DNA of 64,000 bases from assembly GCA_039105265.1 (NCBI GenBank), contig JAPFFF010000004.1, forward strand, positions 6,243,501-6,307,500, read 5' to 3'. Source of the stretch: Tritrichomonas musculus (Eukaryota; Parabasalia; Tritrichomonadida; Tritrichomonadidae). The position numbers and the translations under genes were made by a program. Under the pieces are notes generated by a model. That model was not told the DNA's origin and did no database searches. It saw only the letters and a program-made list of their open reading frames with translations. Of this stretch, positions 42,579-53,900 are shown piece after piece (position 1 is the stretch's first letter; every line of letters starts with the position of its first letter).

Positions 42579-42897
42579 TTTTTTATTTTGCCAAAAAAAA
42601 AAATTATTAAAAAGTTCAAAATCTTAAAAATTATTTATAAAACTTAAATTTCTTTTGAAATACATGAAATTTACTTTTATTAATAATAAAATAATGCATA
42701 AATTAATGTTATTGTTATATATTTTAAATTTAGTAATATTTATTTTTGATATTTCATAATATATGTACAGAATAAATTATGAGGTATAATATTTATTGAA
42801 ATTTTAGTTTATAATTATGGGCGGGAAGTATCATAATTTTTATTTTATATAACATGCCATTTGTTTCTTATATAAAAAATTATAACTGATAGGAAAT

Positions 42898-43130
42898 TTT
42901 ACAATACTAATAAAATTTTCGTAACATATACAAAATTTTCGTAACACATACAAAATTTTCGTAACAGATACAAAATTTCGTTATAGATAAAAAAATTTTG
43001 TTATAGATGATTTTTTTTTGTTTTAGATAAAAAAATTTCGTCACATATACTATTTTTTTGTTACAAATACCAATTATTGGTTATTAATAAATGATTTTTG
43101 TATCAATAACATATTTTTTGTTATTGATAT
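42898..43130. repeat. Degenerate ~20-bp array, copy 1
   Basis: About 11 units of the form (C)GTTAYANATANAAAATTTT. Units differ strongly from one another, yet the block from about 42925 is nearly base-for-base identical to the one ending at 50764. It is interrupted at ATTGATAT by the element at 43131-46516 and resumes at 46517. Confidence 0.85.
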
Positions 43131-44079
43131 TAAACCTTCGAAAGGTAACCTCAAAAAATTAACCCGACCACATTTTTTTTTTTCGGGTCACTACCCAAAA
43201 AAAAAGTGAAGAGTTCGTGTTTGACCCTTCTGTTTCTCTTTTGTTTTTAGTATTAATTCTTTTAAAATTATGTATTATATGCTATTTAATATTAAATGGT
43301 ATATTTTTTAAAAGTAAATTTTGCTTTCCTAATTTATTTTTTTTATATAATGACTTGTGATATAAAAATTGCAGGTATAGTTTAAATTTTACGCAAGTAA
43401 AGGCAAAAGCAATAATTAGAAATTATTTTCAATATTTTTTCTTTCAAAAGCAAAAACATGAAGCTTAGGGCTGTAAAATCTGATATATTTTTTGATTAGA
43501 ACAAAACTAATATATCCTCATTTTTATTCGATATCATATTTCATATTGAAAAAGTGCTTTAAACTTTAATGAAAAAGAAGCAAAAAAATTAGTAATAATT
43601 TAGGTGCGGAAAAAGTATCATTTCAAAAAAAAATTATCAAAAAACTATCCTAAAAAAGTGACAGCGTACAAAAAGTATTTTGGATGTCTATTACTTATTG
43701 ATTATCGTAAAAAAAAGTGTATATTTTAAAATATTAACTTTTTTTAAATATTTTATTTTCAGATAAGTTTTTTTGATATAACGGCATTTGTTATATTTAA
43801 CAAATGGATGCATATAACAAGAACATTGGGAGGAAAAATCTTAAAATTTTATTTATTTTTCTTGTTTTTTTAATTATGTAACACTAGAGTATATATATAC
43901 AAAATAAATTATTATTCGTTTGTGTAATATCAAAATAATATGTATATTTTAGGTGAGACCAAATATTTATTAAGAAATTAATGTTTTTTTTATGAAAAAA
44001 TTTCAATTAACTTACTTATTTTTTGAATTCAATAATTTTTTTAATTTTTTGGTTATATTGAATATTTTAAAGTATTTGT

Positions 44080-45338
44080 AGAAGGCCGGAAGCAGAGCTT
44101 TTTATGATCTGAAAAATAAAGCAATCATATAAGTTCATTAATAAGCTTTAAAACATTATATATAAAAAAATATGAAAATATTTTTGAAGATTTTTAAAGA
44201 TAAATATGTTTTTAACATAGATATAAAAAAAATTCAAAAAGTTATAATATTATCTATTTTTCAATCCTAAAATGGCTCTTAAAGATTCGATATTATTTAT
44301 TATTGTTAAGAAACAAATCATCAAAGAAGAAAGAAATCAACATTGATGACAGTAAAATATTTTCTTACAGATTTCATTTCAAGTAAAAAAAAAAACATAA
44401 TGGAAAGATCAAATAGGATTTAACTAAAAAAATACCTTTTAATCAAAACAAATTGCATAAAAAACATTTAAAGAAAAATAATTAATTAAAAATTAAGATT
44501 TTTTATATAATATTTTAAAAGAAATGTATTTAGTGGCCAGAACCATTTGCTTGAATATTTGTAGTTACAAATAGTATGAATATAATGCTGTTAAGTATGA
44601 ATAAAATCAAAGAAAGCTGATAACCTTGAGAAATTCTGGATGACGATGATCAATTTTAATCTCGGTAATGAATGCGTTGAATGATCATTTTGCGAATATT
44701 TATTCCATTTTTTTGGTTCTATTTAAGAGGAAGCAGATTTTATTGTAACAAATTGGTCAATGCTAATAATAATAATGGCATATGAACAAATAAGAATTGA
44801 ATTTTATAAATCAATAAAAATTGTGAAAAAAATCAATAAAAATTTGAGAAAAAAAGTTTCATGCTGATTTCAGACGATATTGAATTTTTGAATTTATTGA
44901 CCAAATAACAAGCCAAAAATATAAGGATGATGCTCTCAAAACATTTCAATGCTCCCAGAAAAATATAAGAATGATGCTCAGAAAAAAAAATACGTTTTTT
45001 TATTCAGAAAGTAAAATTTCGGCATATAATTTTTCAAAATTCCTTCAACAGTTTTCTCCAAAATTTCTCCAGCTTATTTAAAAATGCACAGAATAGAATT
45101 TTGACAAATTAATTTATGATGAAACATAAGCTAAAAGCAATTATAAAAAATTGTATTTTAAAATGCTTTTTCTGGAAGAAACTCTGGTACTAAGAAAAAA
45201 TAAAACAGCTTTTCCAATTATCAATAAAATATATTATATTATAAATAACTATAATTAAACAAATATCTTTTTGTTATTCGAAAAAATCCATTTTAAATTG
45301 AATAGAAAAACACGTTATTTTTCTGCTTCCGGCCTTCT
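44080..45338. mobile_element. Nested hAT-like non-autonomous element, 1,259 bp, TSD GTATTTGT
   Basis: Perfect 17-bp inverted ends AGAAGGCCGGAAGCAGA. Perfect 8-bp duplication GTATTTGT at 44072-44079 and 45339-45346. No coding capacity. It sits inside the 43131-46516 element and is therefore younger than it. Confidence 0.9.
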
Positions 45339-45842
45339 GTATTTGTTCACAATTTAGGCATTAATTGAATACATTAATATTCATACAATATTATGAATCA
45401 AATATATATTATTACTCAACTATTAAAATATTAATATAAATCTATATATATTTATAAAATATTTATTTTATATATATAAATTATGAAACGATTAAATAAT
45501 AAAATATTTAATCAGAGTAGATACAGATTTATACTTATTATTTTAAAAATTCATTAAACTTTTTGAAACATCAACCATTTGATTTAACGTCATTTTCTCT
45601 ACAAAATTCATTTAAATTATATTTACAATTTCTTAAATATCTTTTTATTTTCAAAATTTTTTTAAATAATTTATTATTATTCTAAAAATAGAAAATATAA
45701 TTTATTCAAAAATACAAACTTTTTCAATAGAAATTTAAAAATTTTTTATTCATTTATTATGAATCAAGATTTTTATTGTTTTTTAAGTTAATATAATCAA
45801 AAAATTCATCAATAGAAAAATAAGAATTAGAAATGTCATTGC

Positions 45843-45961
45843 AAGTTGGCGGAGGGCGAATGTGAACTATGCACCGCACCCCGATCGTGTAAACTAAATC
45901 AGAATATGTTTATCACACTGGTTCTGAAGGACCAGTCCGCTATATAATTTTTTATATAGCG
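45843..45961 (+). ncRNA. Candidate structured non-coding RNA (GC-rich island)
   Basis: A G/C-rich island in A/T desert. It has three stem-loops in a row: GGG…GTG-AACTATG-CAC…CCC (45854-45881); an 8-bp stem with tetraloop, ACTGGTTC-TGAA-GGACCAGT (45917-45936); and a perfect 10-bp A/T-rich hairpin with T-rich loop (45938-45961). An A-box-like TGGCGGAGGGC (45847) and a B-box-like GGTTCTGAAGG (45920) precede a run of six T. No tRNA, 5S, U6 or SRP signature fits. Strand is set by the box order only. It could also be a structural part of the surrounding element. Confidence 0.4.
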
Positions 45962-46524
45962 TGTCAATCAACATCATTAAATTATAAAATACTGGAATAA
46001 CTAAATTGAACGAGCATAATAATATCATAATACTATTCAGATTTATAAATAATGCATAAAACAATTACTTATAAATTAATCAATACTTTTTTTCATTTTT
46101 ATAAGTTAATTAAGCATTAAATCAAGTGAAAATGAAAGACTATGAATAAATTATTTTTGCAAAAATAAAATAATGTATAAGAAGAATGATTTATGATATA
46201 AGTAAATATTTGGCAAATAAAATTTACAGGAAAGTGATTTCAAAATCCAATTTTTCAAGAAATTGGTATAAGCATTTTTATAATTAAAAAAAAAAAGTAA
46301 AAATTTTCATTAAAAAAGATCAAATATTGCCTAATGTAATTATTTAATTATTTTTTATATAATACTTTATTCAATATGCAAAGATAAAAGTATTTTAAAA
46401 ATTTCGGGTCAAAAACCGCTTTTGGTAAGCGGTAATTTGCGACCCCTGGTCAAAATATACCTAAAATTTTTGACCCGATGGCAAAAAGGTAAATCGGGTA
46501 CCCCTTACAAGGTCTAATTGATAT

Positions 46525-48113
46525 AAAATTTTGTTTTTTATAAGAAGTAAATTAACGTCTTTTTAAAACTCTAATCTCATTTTTTCGTTTCAGCATTGGA
46601 TTATATACATTCAAATCAATAAATATTATTAAATTTCTTTGTATAATCATTTTATGAATGCCTCTTTCTATATATTATCTATTTTATCATTAATATTTCA
46701 TTCAATGTTTTCAATTATTACAAAAAACAAAAGTGATATAAAAATAAGAGCAATTGTTCAGCCAATTTTTAGAATAAATAGCTTTTTATGATATGACACG
46801 CTAACATATATAATATTCTAATATATTCAATACTTTATGCATTAGAAATAAGTTGATTATAATTTTCTAATTCGATACAATTAATAAAATGCATTATAAT
46901 TTTTAATTCGTACTTAGTTATATAACATATTTTTTTTAAAAATATGAGTTGAATTAACGTCTTTGATTCAGATTAAGTGAAACAAGTTTTGAAGATTCAG
47001 ATTAAGTGAAACAAGTTTCTTGCCTGTAGAGATTGCAAAAAGCATGCTTTTTTGAAAAAATAAAGTAAAAATTTTTTTTTCTAATATCTTGATATTTTTA
47101 CTCATTTTTAAACATATACCAGATATTTAGAAAATGATTTTTCAGCTAAAAAATAGAATATTTAAAAATGGAATTCCAAATCCTTAAAATTAACAATTGT
47201 TTAGAATTCTCACAGGATTTATTTTTCAAAGAATATTTGTCCATCCCAGAACTTTTTCTATTTATTTAACCAAATATGCAATCAAAAGAAACTCAAAAAA
47301 CATATTGGTTTTCTATTTTTTTTATTTTTGAAGAATCAAAAGAAAAAATATTTTTTAATTTTTATTATCTAGTTCAGTTTTTTTATTTTAACCTAAATAT
47401 TTTTTCTTATAATTTGTTTTATTTAACAAGATAAAAGGAAAAAAAATATATAATTATTTCTGAAAAATATTTTTCAGTTAATATTTTTAGAATTCAATTA
47501 ATTTCATTATTAAATTCTTTTATATTTGAAATACTTTAAAATAAATATTAAAGTTGATTTAAACATAATTGAAATGTTTATCGATTATCGAAAAAATACT
47601 TAAAGCATTGAAAAAATAAACTATATTGAAAAGTTAAATAAAAATAAAACACCATATATGGAAATTTTATTAATTAAATTACTATTAATATTTATTTTAA
47701 ATAGTATTAATCTTTTAGAATTGAATTTATATATTATATTAATAGTTTCTCAATTTAATCGAAAAGAAATGAAAAAGATATTTAAAAAAAAATGTATTTT
47801 TATTTTCGAAATTTGAATACTAAACAAAATTTATCGTTATTAAGAAATTTCATCAAAATTGTTCAATTTGAGCAAAAAATTTCTCAATTAGGATTCTATT
47901 TTTCCATATCAAAATGGTATCACAGTATGCTACATTGATTGACAATCAAAATATATAGGCTTTACTCAAGAAAATCCAAAAAATGCAATCATATTTCTTT
48001 TTCTGATTCATTTATTAAAATTCCTGATATAACGAATTATTAGCGACATATTAACTAGTATGATCATACCTTTTCTAAATGTTAAAATTGCTTCTTTCTA
48101 GAAGATCCAACTA
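46525..48113. other. AT-rich intergenic region
   Basis: The remainder of the array locus, then A/T DNA. A 27-bp tandem duplication (GATTCAGATTAAGTGAAACA…) lies at about 46968-47020. No gene supported. Confidence 0.5.
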
Positions 48114-48898
48114 AACTTAAATTCAAATGCCAGCCCAAGCTTTTTTTCTCTCAATTTATTTGACAAAAAAAATATTTATTTCAATTTTAATAAGCTTATT
48201 TATTTCTTTTCAAATTAATCTTTAAAATTTTTGATTTTTCATTAATTTATCAAGGATCAATTCAGTATGCAGACATTTTCATAAGATTTCGCCAATAACT
48301 TAACTCGGCTGTGTCTTTCATTGCTTTTGGTGCCAAATTAAAGGTTCAAAAATTATAATTATTGATAAACTATCTTGCAATTAGAAGTTACACTTGGATT
48401 TTTGCCCATACACCATTATACTTCTTTGATTTTTATGATTTTTGCTTGGCATTTCCAGTATTCAGTATAAATATTTCAAAAGCATACTCAACTCGGCAAA
48501 ATTATTTCAAATAAATGCTCCCCTTATTGATTTACGTCGTTTGCAAATAGATTATCCATATATTTTGCCTGTTAATTACACTCTTTTTGAACTAGTTAGT
48601 AAAATTTTATTTTAATTCAATTTTAATATAAAATATAAACTCTGAACAAAAAATATCACCTACTTATCGTTCTGTTTTGATAAGAGACTAAGAATTATTC
48701 AGGGGAATCTATTCAAAAAAAATTGAGAAGTAGGTGATATTTTTTGAACAAAGTTTAGAAAATAATAAATTTGAATTGGTTCAAAACTCAGACCAAAATT
48801 GAATAAAAAAGTTCCCTTTTTTGTATTAATACGTTATAAAATAACCGCCACCAAGGCCAATTATAGCTGAAAGGTGGGCCGACTTTTGAACGGCAGTT
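48114..48898. mobile_element. Solo-arm-type non-autonomous element, 785 bp, TA flanks
   Basis: Begins AACTTAAATTCAAATGCCAG and ends GGGCCGACTTTTGAACGGCA then GTT. TA on both sides. Both ends match the two ends of the 35385-36057 arm in the same order (…CTCAATTT… and GGCCGACTTTTGA…), so it is a single diverged arm. An internal hairpin pairs about 48644-48665 with 48729-48751 (AAAAATATCACCTACTT). Confidence 0.8.
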
Positions 48899-49476
48899 TA
48901 CCTATATGAAAATAATTGAATTTTTTTCAATGGTACGATATTCCAATATCATTTTCCAAATGAATATTTTATATTTATTTTCATAAATTATGTACATTAA
49001 TTGGAAATCTTCGGGATTTTATATATTTTCAATATTGGTTCAATAAAATCAACAGATAAAAAAAATATGTCTTAAATTTTCGATAAAAAGTTCTCTTAAT
49101 TTCATGTATGACAGTGATAGACCTACAAAACTACATTCACTTTTATATATAATTAATGCATATTTTGAATATAAACTTTTTATTAGTAAATACTTATTCA
49201 TTACATGATCCAAATATCTGATTTTTTCACTTTTTTATGCAATCATTTTCTAACCATTTTATTGGTATGATCGAAAAATCTCGATGATTTCACGTTCATT
49301 AAAACATAATACACAACTAAAAATTCATTAGAAAATCCTGTGGGATTTGTTTTTTTGGGATTGATATAAGAGGAGCTTTGAAAATATTGAATACCTATAG
49401 AAATAAATTCAATGCATATTCAATACTTTCTGTGCAAATTCAATTTTTTCAATTAAATTTAAATCCAACTTTATCC

Positions 49477-50337
49477 AAAGGTCGTACAACTTAATTTTAA
49501 CAGTAAAACTCAATGATTGGTTTGTTTAAACTAATTATATTTTATTATAATAATAATAATCAGTTTTATAAATATTTGCATCGTACAAAATTCAAATTAA
49601 AATAAAAACTAAAAGGATATAAGTATATATTAAATTTTCTTCAGAAAATAAATTTGAGTATTTTATCTCAATTTATTTTAATTATTTTTGATAAGAATTT
49701 TATAACACTATATAAAAATTTAGAATAGCGATAACTTTTTATATAATTTATTTTAATCATTAATTCTTTTGATATCTTTTTATATGCTTGTAAAACATTA
49801 AGTGTTATATAAAAATAGTTATTATTATTGAAAAAAAAAATTCATTTTTTAGCCAAAAATGCAGAAAAATTGAATTTGTTGAATTATTAAATGATGATTT
49901 TAAAAAAATTGGACGTTACAGGAGCCAAATGACGAATACAATTTTATTTATATGCATTTACTTTCTAATATATTTGAATTTCATTCTAAATCAAATGTCA
50001 GTTTTTTCTAAAAATGAAGATTTAGTTGATTGGTTTCATAAATATAAAAAGTTTAATATTTCAATTACTGAAGGATTTCGTCAAAAAGTAAAATATTATT
50101 TGTATAACACATAGTATATCCATTCAAATGACATTTATATTTTTTAAATGATGCAAATATATAAGAAATCGATATATATTGAATTTTAATTAAAGTCTTT
50201 ATTTCAACCATTACATTTTATAATATTGAATATAAAATATATAAATTATATATTATAATTATTAATTAAATTATTTATTAAGATAAATATAAATTTATTT
50301 AATTTTATTTTTTATTCAATTTAGTTGTACGACCTTT
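49477..50337. mobile_element. Non-autonomous element, 861 bp, 8-bp TSD CTTTATCC
   Basis: Inverted ends AAAGGTCGTACAACT (about 21 bp with few mismatches) and a perfect duplication CTTTATCC at 49469-49476 and 50338-50345. It contains a frame open well upstream of its ATG (49929-50114, …NEDLVDWFHKYKKF…), perhaps a captured or residual coding fragment that is not recognised. Confidence 0.85.
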
Positions 50338-50348
50338 CTTTATCCTTA

Positions 50349-50490
50349 AACTTCACAAATATAATAAATATAAATATCTTGGAAATATATAAATAAAATC
50401 CTAAAATATACTTTTAAATATTTATTATTATTATATATATAAATTAATAATTGAGTAAAATATAAATTATCATACAAATGGGAGTGTATT
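50349..50490. repeat. Dispersed AT-rich repeat, inverse partner of 24541-24672
   Basis: See the partner. It abuts the 8-bp duplication of the element at 49477-50337. Confidence 0.55.
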
Positions 50491-50504
50491 TACCTTTACT
50501 ATAA

Positions 50505-50765
50505 CAAGAAATTTGTATTAAATACAAAAATTTTGTAAACAATACAAATATTTCGTATTAAAAACCAAATTTTCGTAACACATACAAAATTTTCGTAACA
50601 GATACAAAATTTCGTTATAGATAAAAAAATTTTGTTATAGATGATTTTTTTTTGTTTTAGATAAAAAAATTTCGTCACATATACTATTTTTTTGTTACAA
50701 ATACTAATTATTGGTTATTAATAAATGATTTTTGTATCAATAACATATTTTTTGTTATTGATATA
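50505..50765. repeat. Degenerate ~20-bp array, copy 2 (uninterrupted)
   Basis: About 14 units, including two or three extra ones on the left (TTGTATTAAATACAAAAATT, GTAAACAATACAAATATTT). From about 50573 it is nearly identical to copy 1. It holds the unoccupied ATTGATAT target. Confidence 0.85.
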
Positions 50766-50866
50766 AAATTTTATTATAGAAAATTAAAATGATGACATAT
50801 TGGGCCCTATCAGAAATTTATTGAAAATAAATTCAATGAATAATTGAGCGTTGAAAAGGTCTAATC

Positions 50867-51480
50867 ATGAGTATATTACCTAAAGACATAAACAAGAGAT
50901 ATGAATTAATCTCAAGGGTTTTGGATCAAAACAAAGGAAACATTAGTCAAACAGCTAATACGTAATTAATTACAGTAAACTGTGTTAAACCCGTTAAAAA
51001 ATGGGTTGAAGATGGAAAGCCATTCAAGCAGCAGCAAGGACGTCCACAAAAACTCACAGATGATATAAAGTATTTTATAGTAGTAAGAACATTATATTTT
51101 CCAGAAACGTCTGGTGCTGATTTATCTAATCTGATATCGTGGAACTTTCGAGTTGAAGTTTCTGATGACTCAATAAACAACTTTCGGAAAAAAGTTGCTT
51201 TTAAATACGGACCAAGAGTCAGAGCATTACCACTTACTCAATTCCATATGATACAAAGATATAATTTTTCCCAATTCTCCAGATTTGTCGCCCATCGAAA
51301 TCATCTGAGCGATCATGTGACAAAGAGTTGAGAAGTATCGTCCAAAAGATATTATCAGTTTGAAAGCAATTTTGTTTTACGTTTGGAACAACTTATCGTT
51401 CCATACAATAAATGCATTGATTCTTTCCCAAAAAAATTGAATCAATGCATTATAAATGGGGGAAATCAAGTAAGATTTTA
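50867..51480 (+). pseudogene. Tc1/mariner transposase remnant, internally deleted
   Basis: Starts ATGAGTATATTACC. An N-terminal helix-turn-helix half (KRYELISRVLDQNKGNISQTA) ends at an in-frame stop near 50962. It is followed by KKWVEDGKPFKQQ, then GRPQKLTDDI and the second helix-turn-helix. The frame then jumps at about 51265 to the C-terminal block NSPDLSPIEII, with several stops after it. The catalytic core carrying the first two Asp residues is missing. No clear terminal repeats. Confidence 0.78.
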
Positions 51481-51837
51481 ATAAAAATTTCACTTTTTGA
51501 ATTACCGAAAAAAGATTGATAAGAATTTTAACTTTTTAAAAGAATGTAAAATATTTTTAAATACTGATTATTTAAGATTTGTTTAGGGCGATCAACAATT
51601 GAATCTATTTCCAATCAATCTTTTTTAGGAACTATGCTTTTGTGTCCGAAATTTTTTTTCTCAAAAAGTTTCGAAAAATGTCCGAAAAGTATCCAAATTG
51701 GATATTTTTGGACACTTTTTTTAACTATTTTAGGAACACTATAAAATTGCTTTATTTTTGTTAAATTTAAATTTATATTCAATTTTTCAAAAGGTATTCA
51801 AAAATAAAATAATCTTATCAAAATAAAAAATAATATA

Positions 51838-53900
51838 TAGTCACTGTAGAAACCAGGGCACTTTTGTTGAAACCCCAGACCACTTTTAATTCAAATTTTC
51901 TATGGTTTACGCGGAAATGTTATATGAAATCATACAATTTAAAAATAAAAAAAAATATAATAAAGAATGAGTTTTTACTACAGCCCTTAATTAAATATAT
52001 AATTTTCAAAAGAAATTTAATGCAAAAATAATAAAATCTATTTATTGAGATTTTAAATACCCTTACAAATTAACTGTCATTTTTTTTTGCGGAATAAACG
52101 TACGAGTAAACGTAAGAAGAAATTTTTGAAAAATTTTCTCACAAATAATTTTACTTTCTCTCTCAAAATCTGACAATTCTTTTTATTCCCATTGAATTTT
52201 TTTGAAATAATTTTTTATTATCAGAATTTTGACCGTTTATTATTGATTTTACATGTAAATGAGGTTTTTCTTTATATTTAACAAATATTTGGATAAAATC
52301 TTTGGGGATTTAAATCATTATATCCTATATTATTTAATGCCCAAGTTATAACGAATTTTGTTTTTTTAATCGTTAGCAATTATTTTATTAATTAAAAATT
52401 CAAATTAAATCCCAATATTTATAGTTATAATATAATTATAAATAATATTAAATTTATTTATACCATTTTTTTAATATAAATCTCATTATTCATCGACTTT
52501 TTCTATATTTTTTTATTTAAAAAAAGCTAAAATTGAAATTTTTGAGTGATTATTATATAAAATTAAGATTCATACTTAAGTATTATACTTAAGTATTATC
52601 TAAAACGCACATTGGAAGCACAAATTAATCAAATTATAGCGATTTTCAATCTTTATAGAATAATATTAAAAAAAGCAAAAAGGGTCAAATAAAAAGCATA
52701 ATAAGAGAATGATTATAAAGAATATGTTTAGTAAAAACCATAAAATTAAAAAGAATCGAAAAAAATAAATATCGTCATCGAATAATCTTTCAAATTTGAA
52801 TTAGCAACGAATTGAGATCATCTATACACTTAGGAACTGTAATAATATTTTGGTCTCGATGTTTCAGAAGCAAGATTTAAGTAGAAATTGAGCAAAGGAA
52901 CTTGTATAAAAAAATGGGTGAATTTTATGATTTACGATCACTCTTTCAAAATTAGATTATATTCACTTTTTCATAAAAAATAAGATTTTCTTATAAAGCA
53001 TATTTCTTTCTAATAAAATCTAAAGGATTACTAATTATAAATTAAAAATAATATGTTTTGTAAATGACAATTCTTTTTTGAATTGAGTTTATTCAAAAAA
53101 AAATTTTAAAAATTTTAAATGAAAATTTTACGTACGTTTATTCCGCAAAAAAAAATGACAGTTAATTTGTAAGGGTATTTTTTTTACCATAGTTGGCATT
53201 TAAACAGTACAATTTATTTACATTTGGCTCTAAAATTAAAATTTAGCAAAAAAACGTTGACAGTAATTTAAAAAAAAGAAAAAGATTATTAAAAGTAAAA
53301 AATATTGAGGTAAGCAAAGCTTTTAATCATTAATACCAATTTATATCTGTATTTTATTGGAATCGGCGTTTCTTTTCCCCTTCTGCTTTTACTTTAAGAC
53401 TTGAAATATTTGATTGAAAAATAGATATCCAACCTGTATCCAATTTCCAGTGCAACATGAAAGTTATTGAAGATGTGTCGTCAGTACTCCTGATATATAA
53501 CTGATTTGCAAAGAGTTGTTCAAAGTTTGTCGATAATAAAGGTTTGTAAATAAAAAATGAAAAACAATTGAGATCAATAGAAAATCGTCATGATCGTAAT
53601 GTAAAGCTCTCAAAAATGAAAGAATAAATATTTTTAAAATAGGAATATCTTTAAATTTCAATCATATATTTTAATTTATTATTTAATCAATTAATTTTAT
53701 TTTTATAATAAAATAAATATATTATAATTTTTTTTAGAAATATGATTTGGTTGACCCTTTTTTCTATATTGTTTAAAGGTAGGCACTATCTATATAAATT
53801 TTCTATTAAATTATTAAAATATGTTCGGAGAGGTCAAATATTGAATAAAAAACCGGGGGCCTAGGTTTTAACACACGGGCCTGGGTTTCTCCAGTGACTA
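51838..53900. mobile_element. TA-inserting element, about 2.06 kb, TIR GTCACTG(G/T)AGAAACC
   Basis: Inverted ends of about 45 bp with mismatches: TATAGTCACTGTAGAAACC and, from the right, TATAGTCACTGGAGAAACCC. The exact edge is ambiguous because TATA occurs on both sides. No transposase inside. It carries the nested element 52060-53175. Confidence 0.75.
52060..53175. mobile_element. Nested element, 1,116 bp, perfect 45-bp TIR, TA TSD
   Basis: Begins CCCTTACAAATTAACTGTCA and continues through TGCGGAATAAACGTACG. The right end is its exact inverse over 45 bp, including a 9-T run. TA on both sides. The perfect ends point to a recent insertion. Non-coding interior. Confidence 0.88.

Larger units (their letters stand above)
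43131..46516. mobile_element. 3.4-kb insertion with 8-bp TSD ATTGATAT and a paralogous empty site
   Basis: Ends TAAACCTTCGAAAGG… and …CCTTACAAGGTCTA form a short imperfect inverted repeat. The flanks 43123-43130 and 46517-46524 are both ATTGATAT. At 50757-50764 the same array carries a single ATTGATAT followed by AAAATTTT, the exact uninterrupted site. No transposase inside. It contains the nested element 44080-45338, the structured island at 45.84-45.96 kb, and G/C-bearing hairpins near its right end (ACCGCTT-TTGGT-AAGCGGT). Confidence 0.85.

Noticed and set aside
40555-42893. TGATAGGA on both sides of the hAT transposase as a target duplication
   Set aside because: The sequences inside these 8-mers show no inverted ends, so the match is probably chance in A/T-rich DNA.
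45843-45936. The GC-rich island as a tRNA gene
   Set aside because: No acceptor stem pairs, the A-to-B box distance is long, and no anticodon arm of standard form exists.
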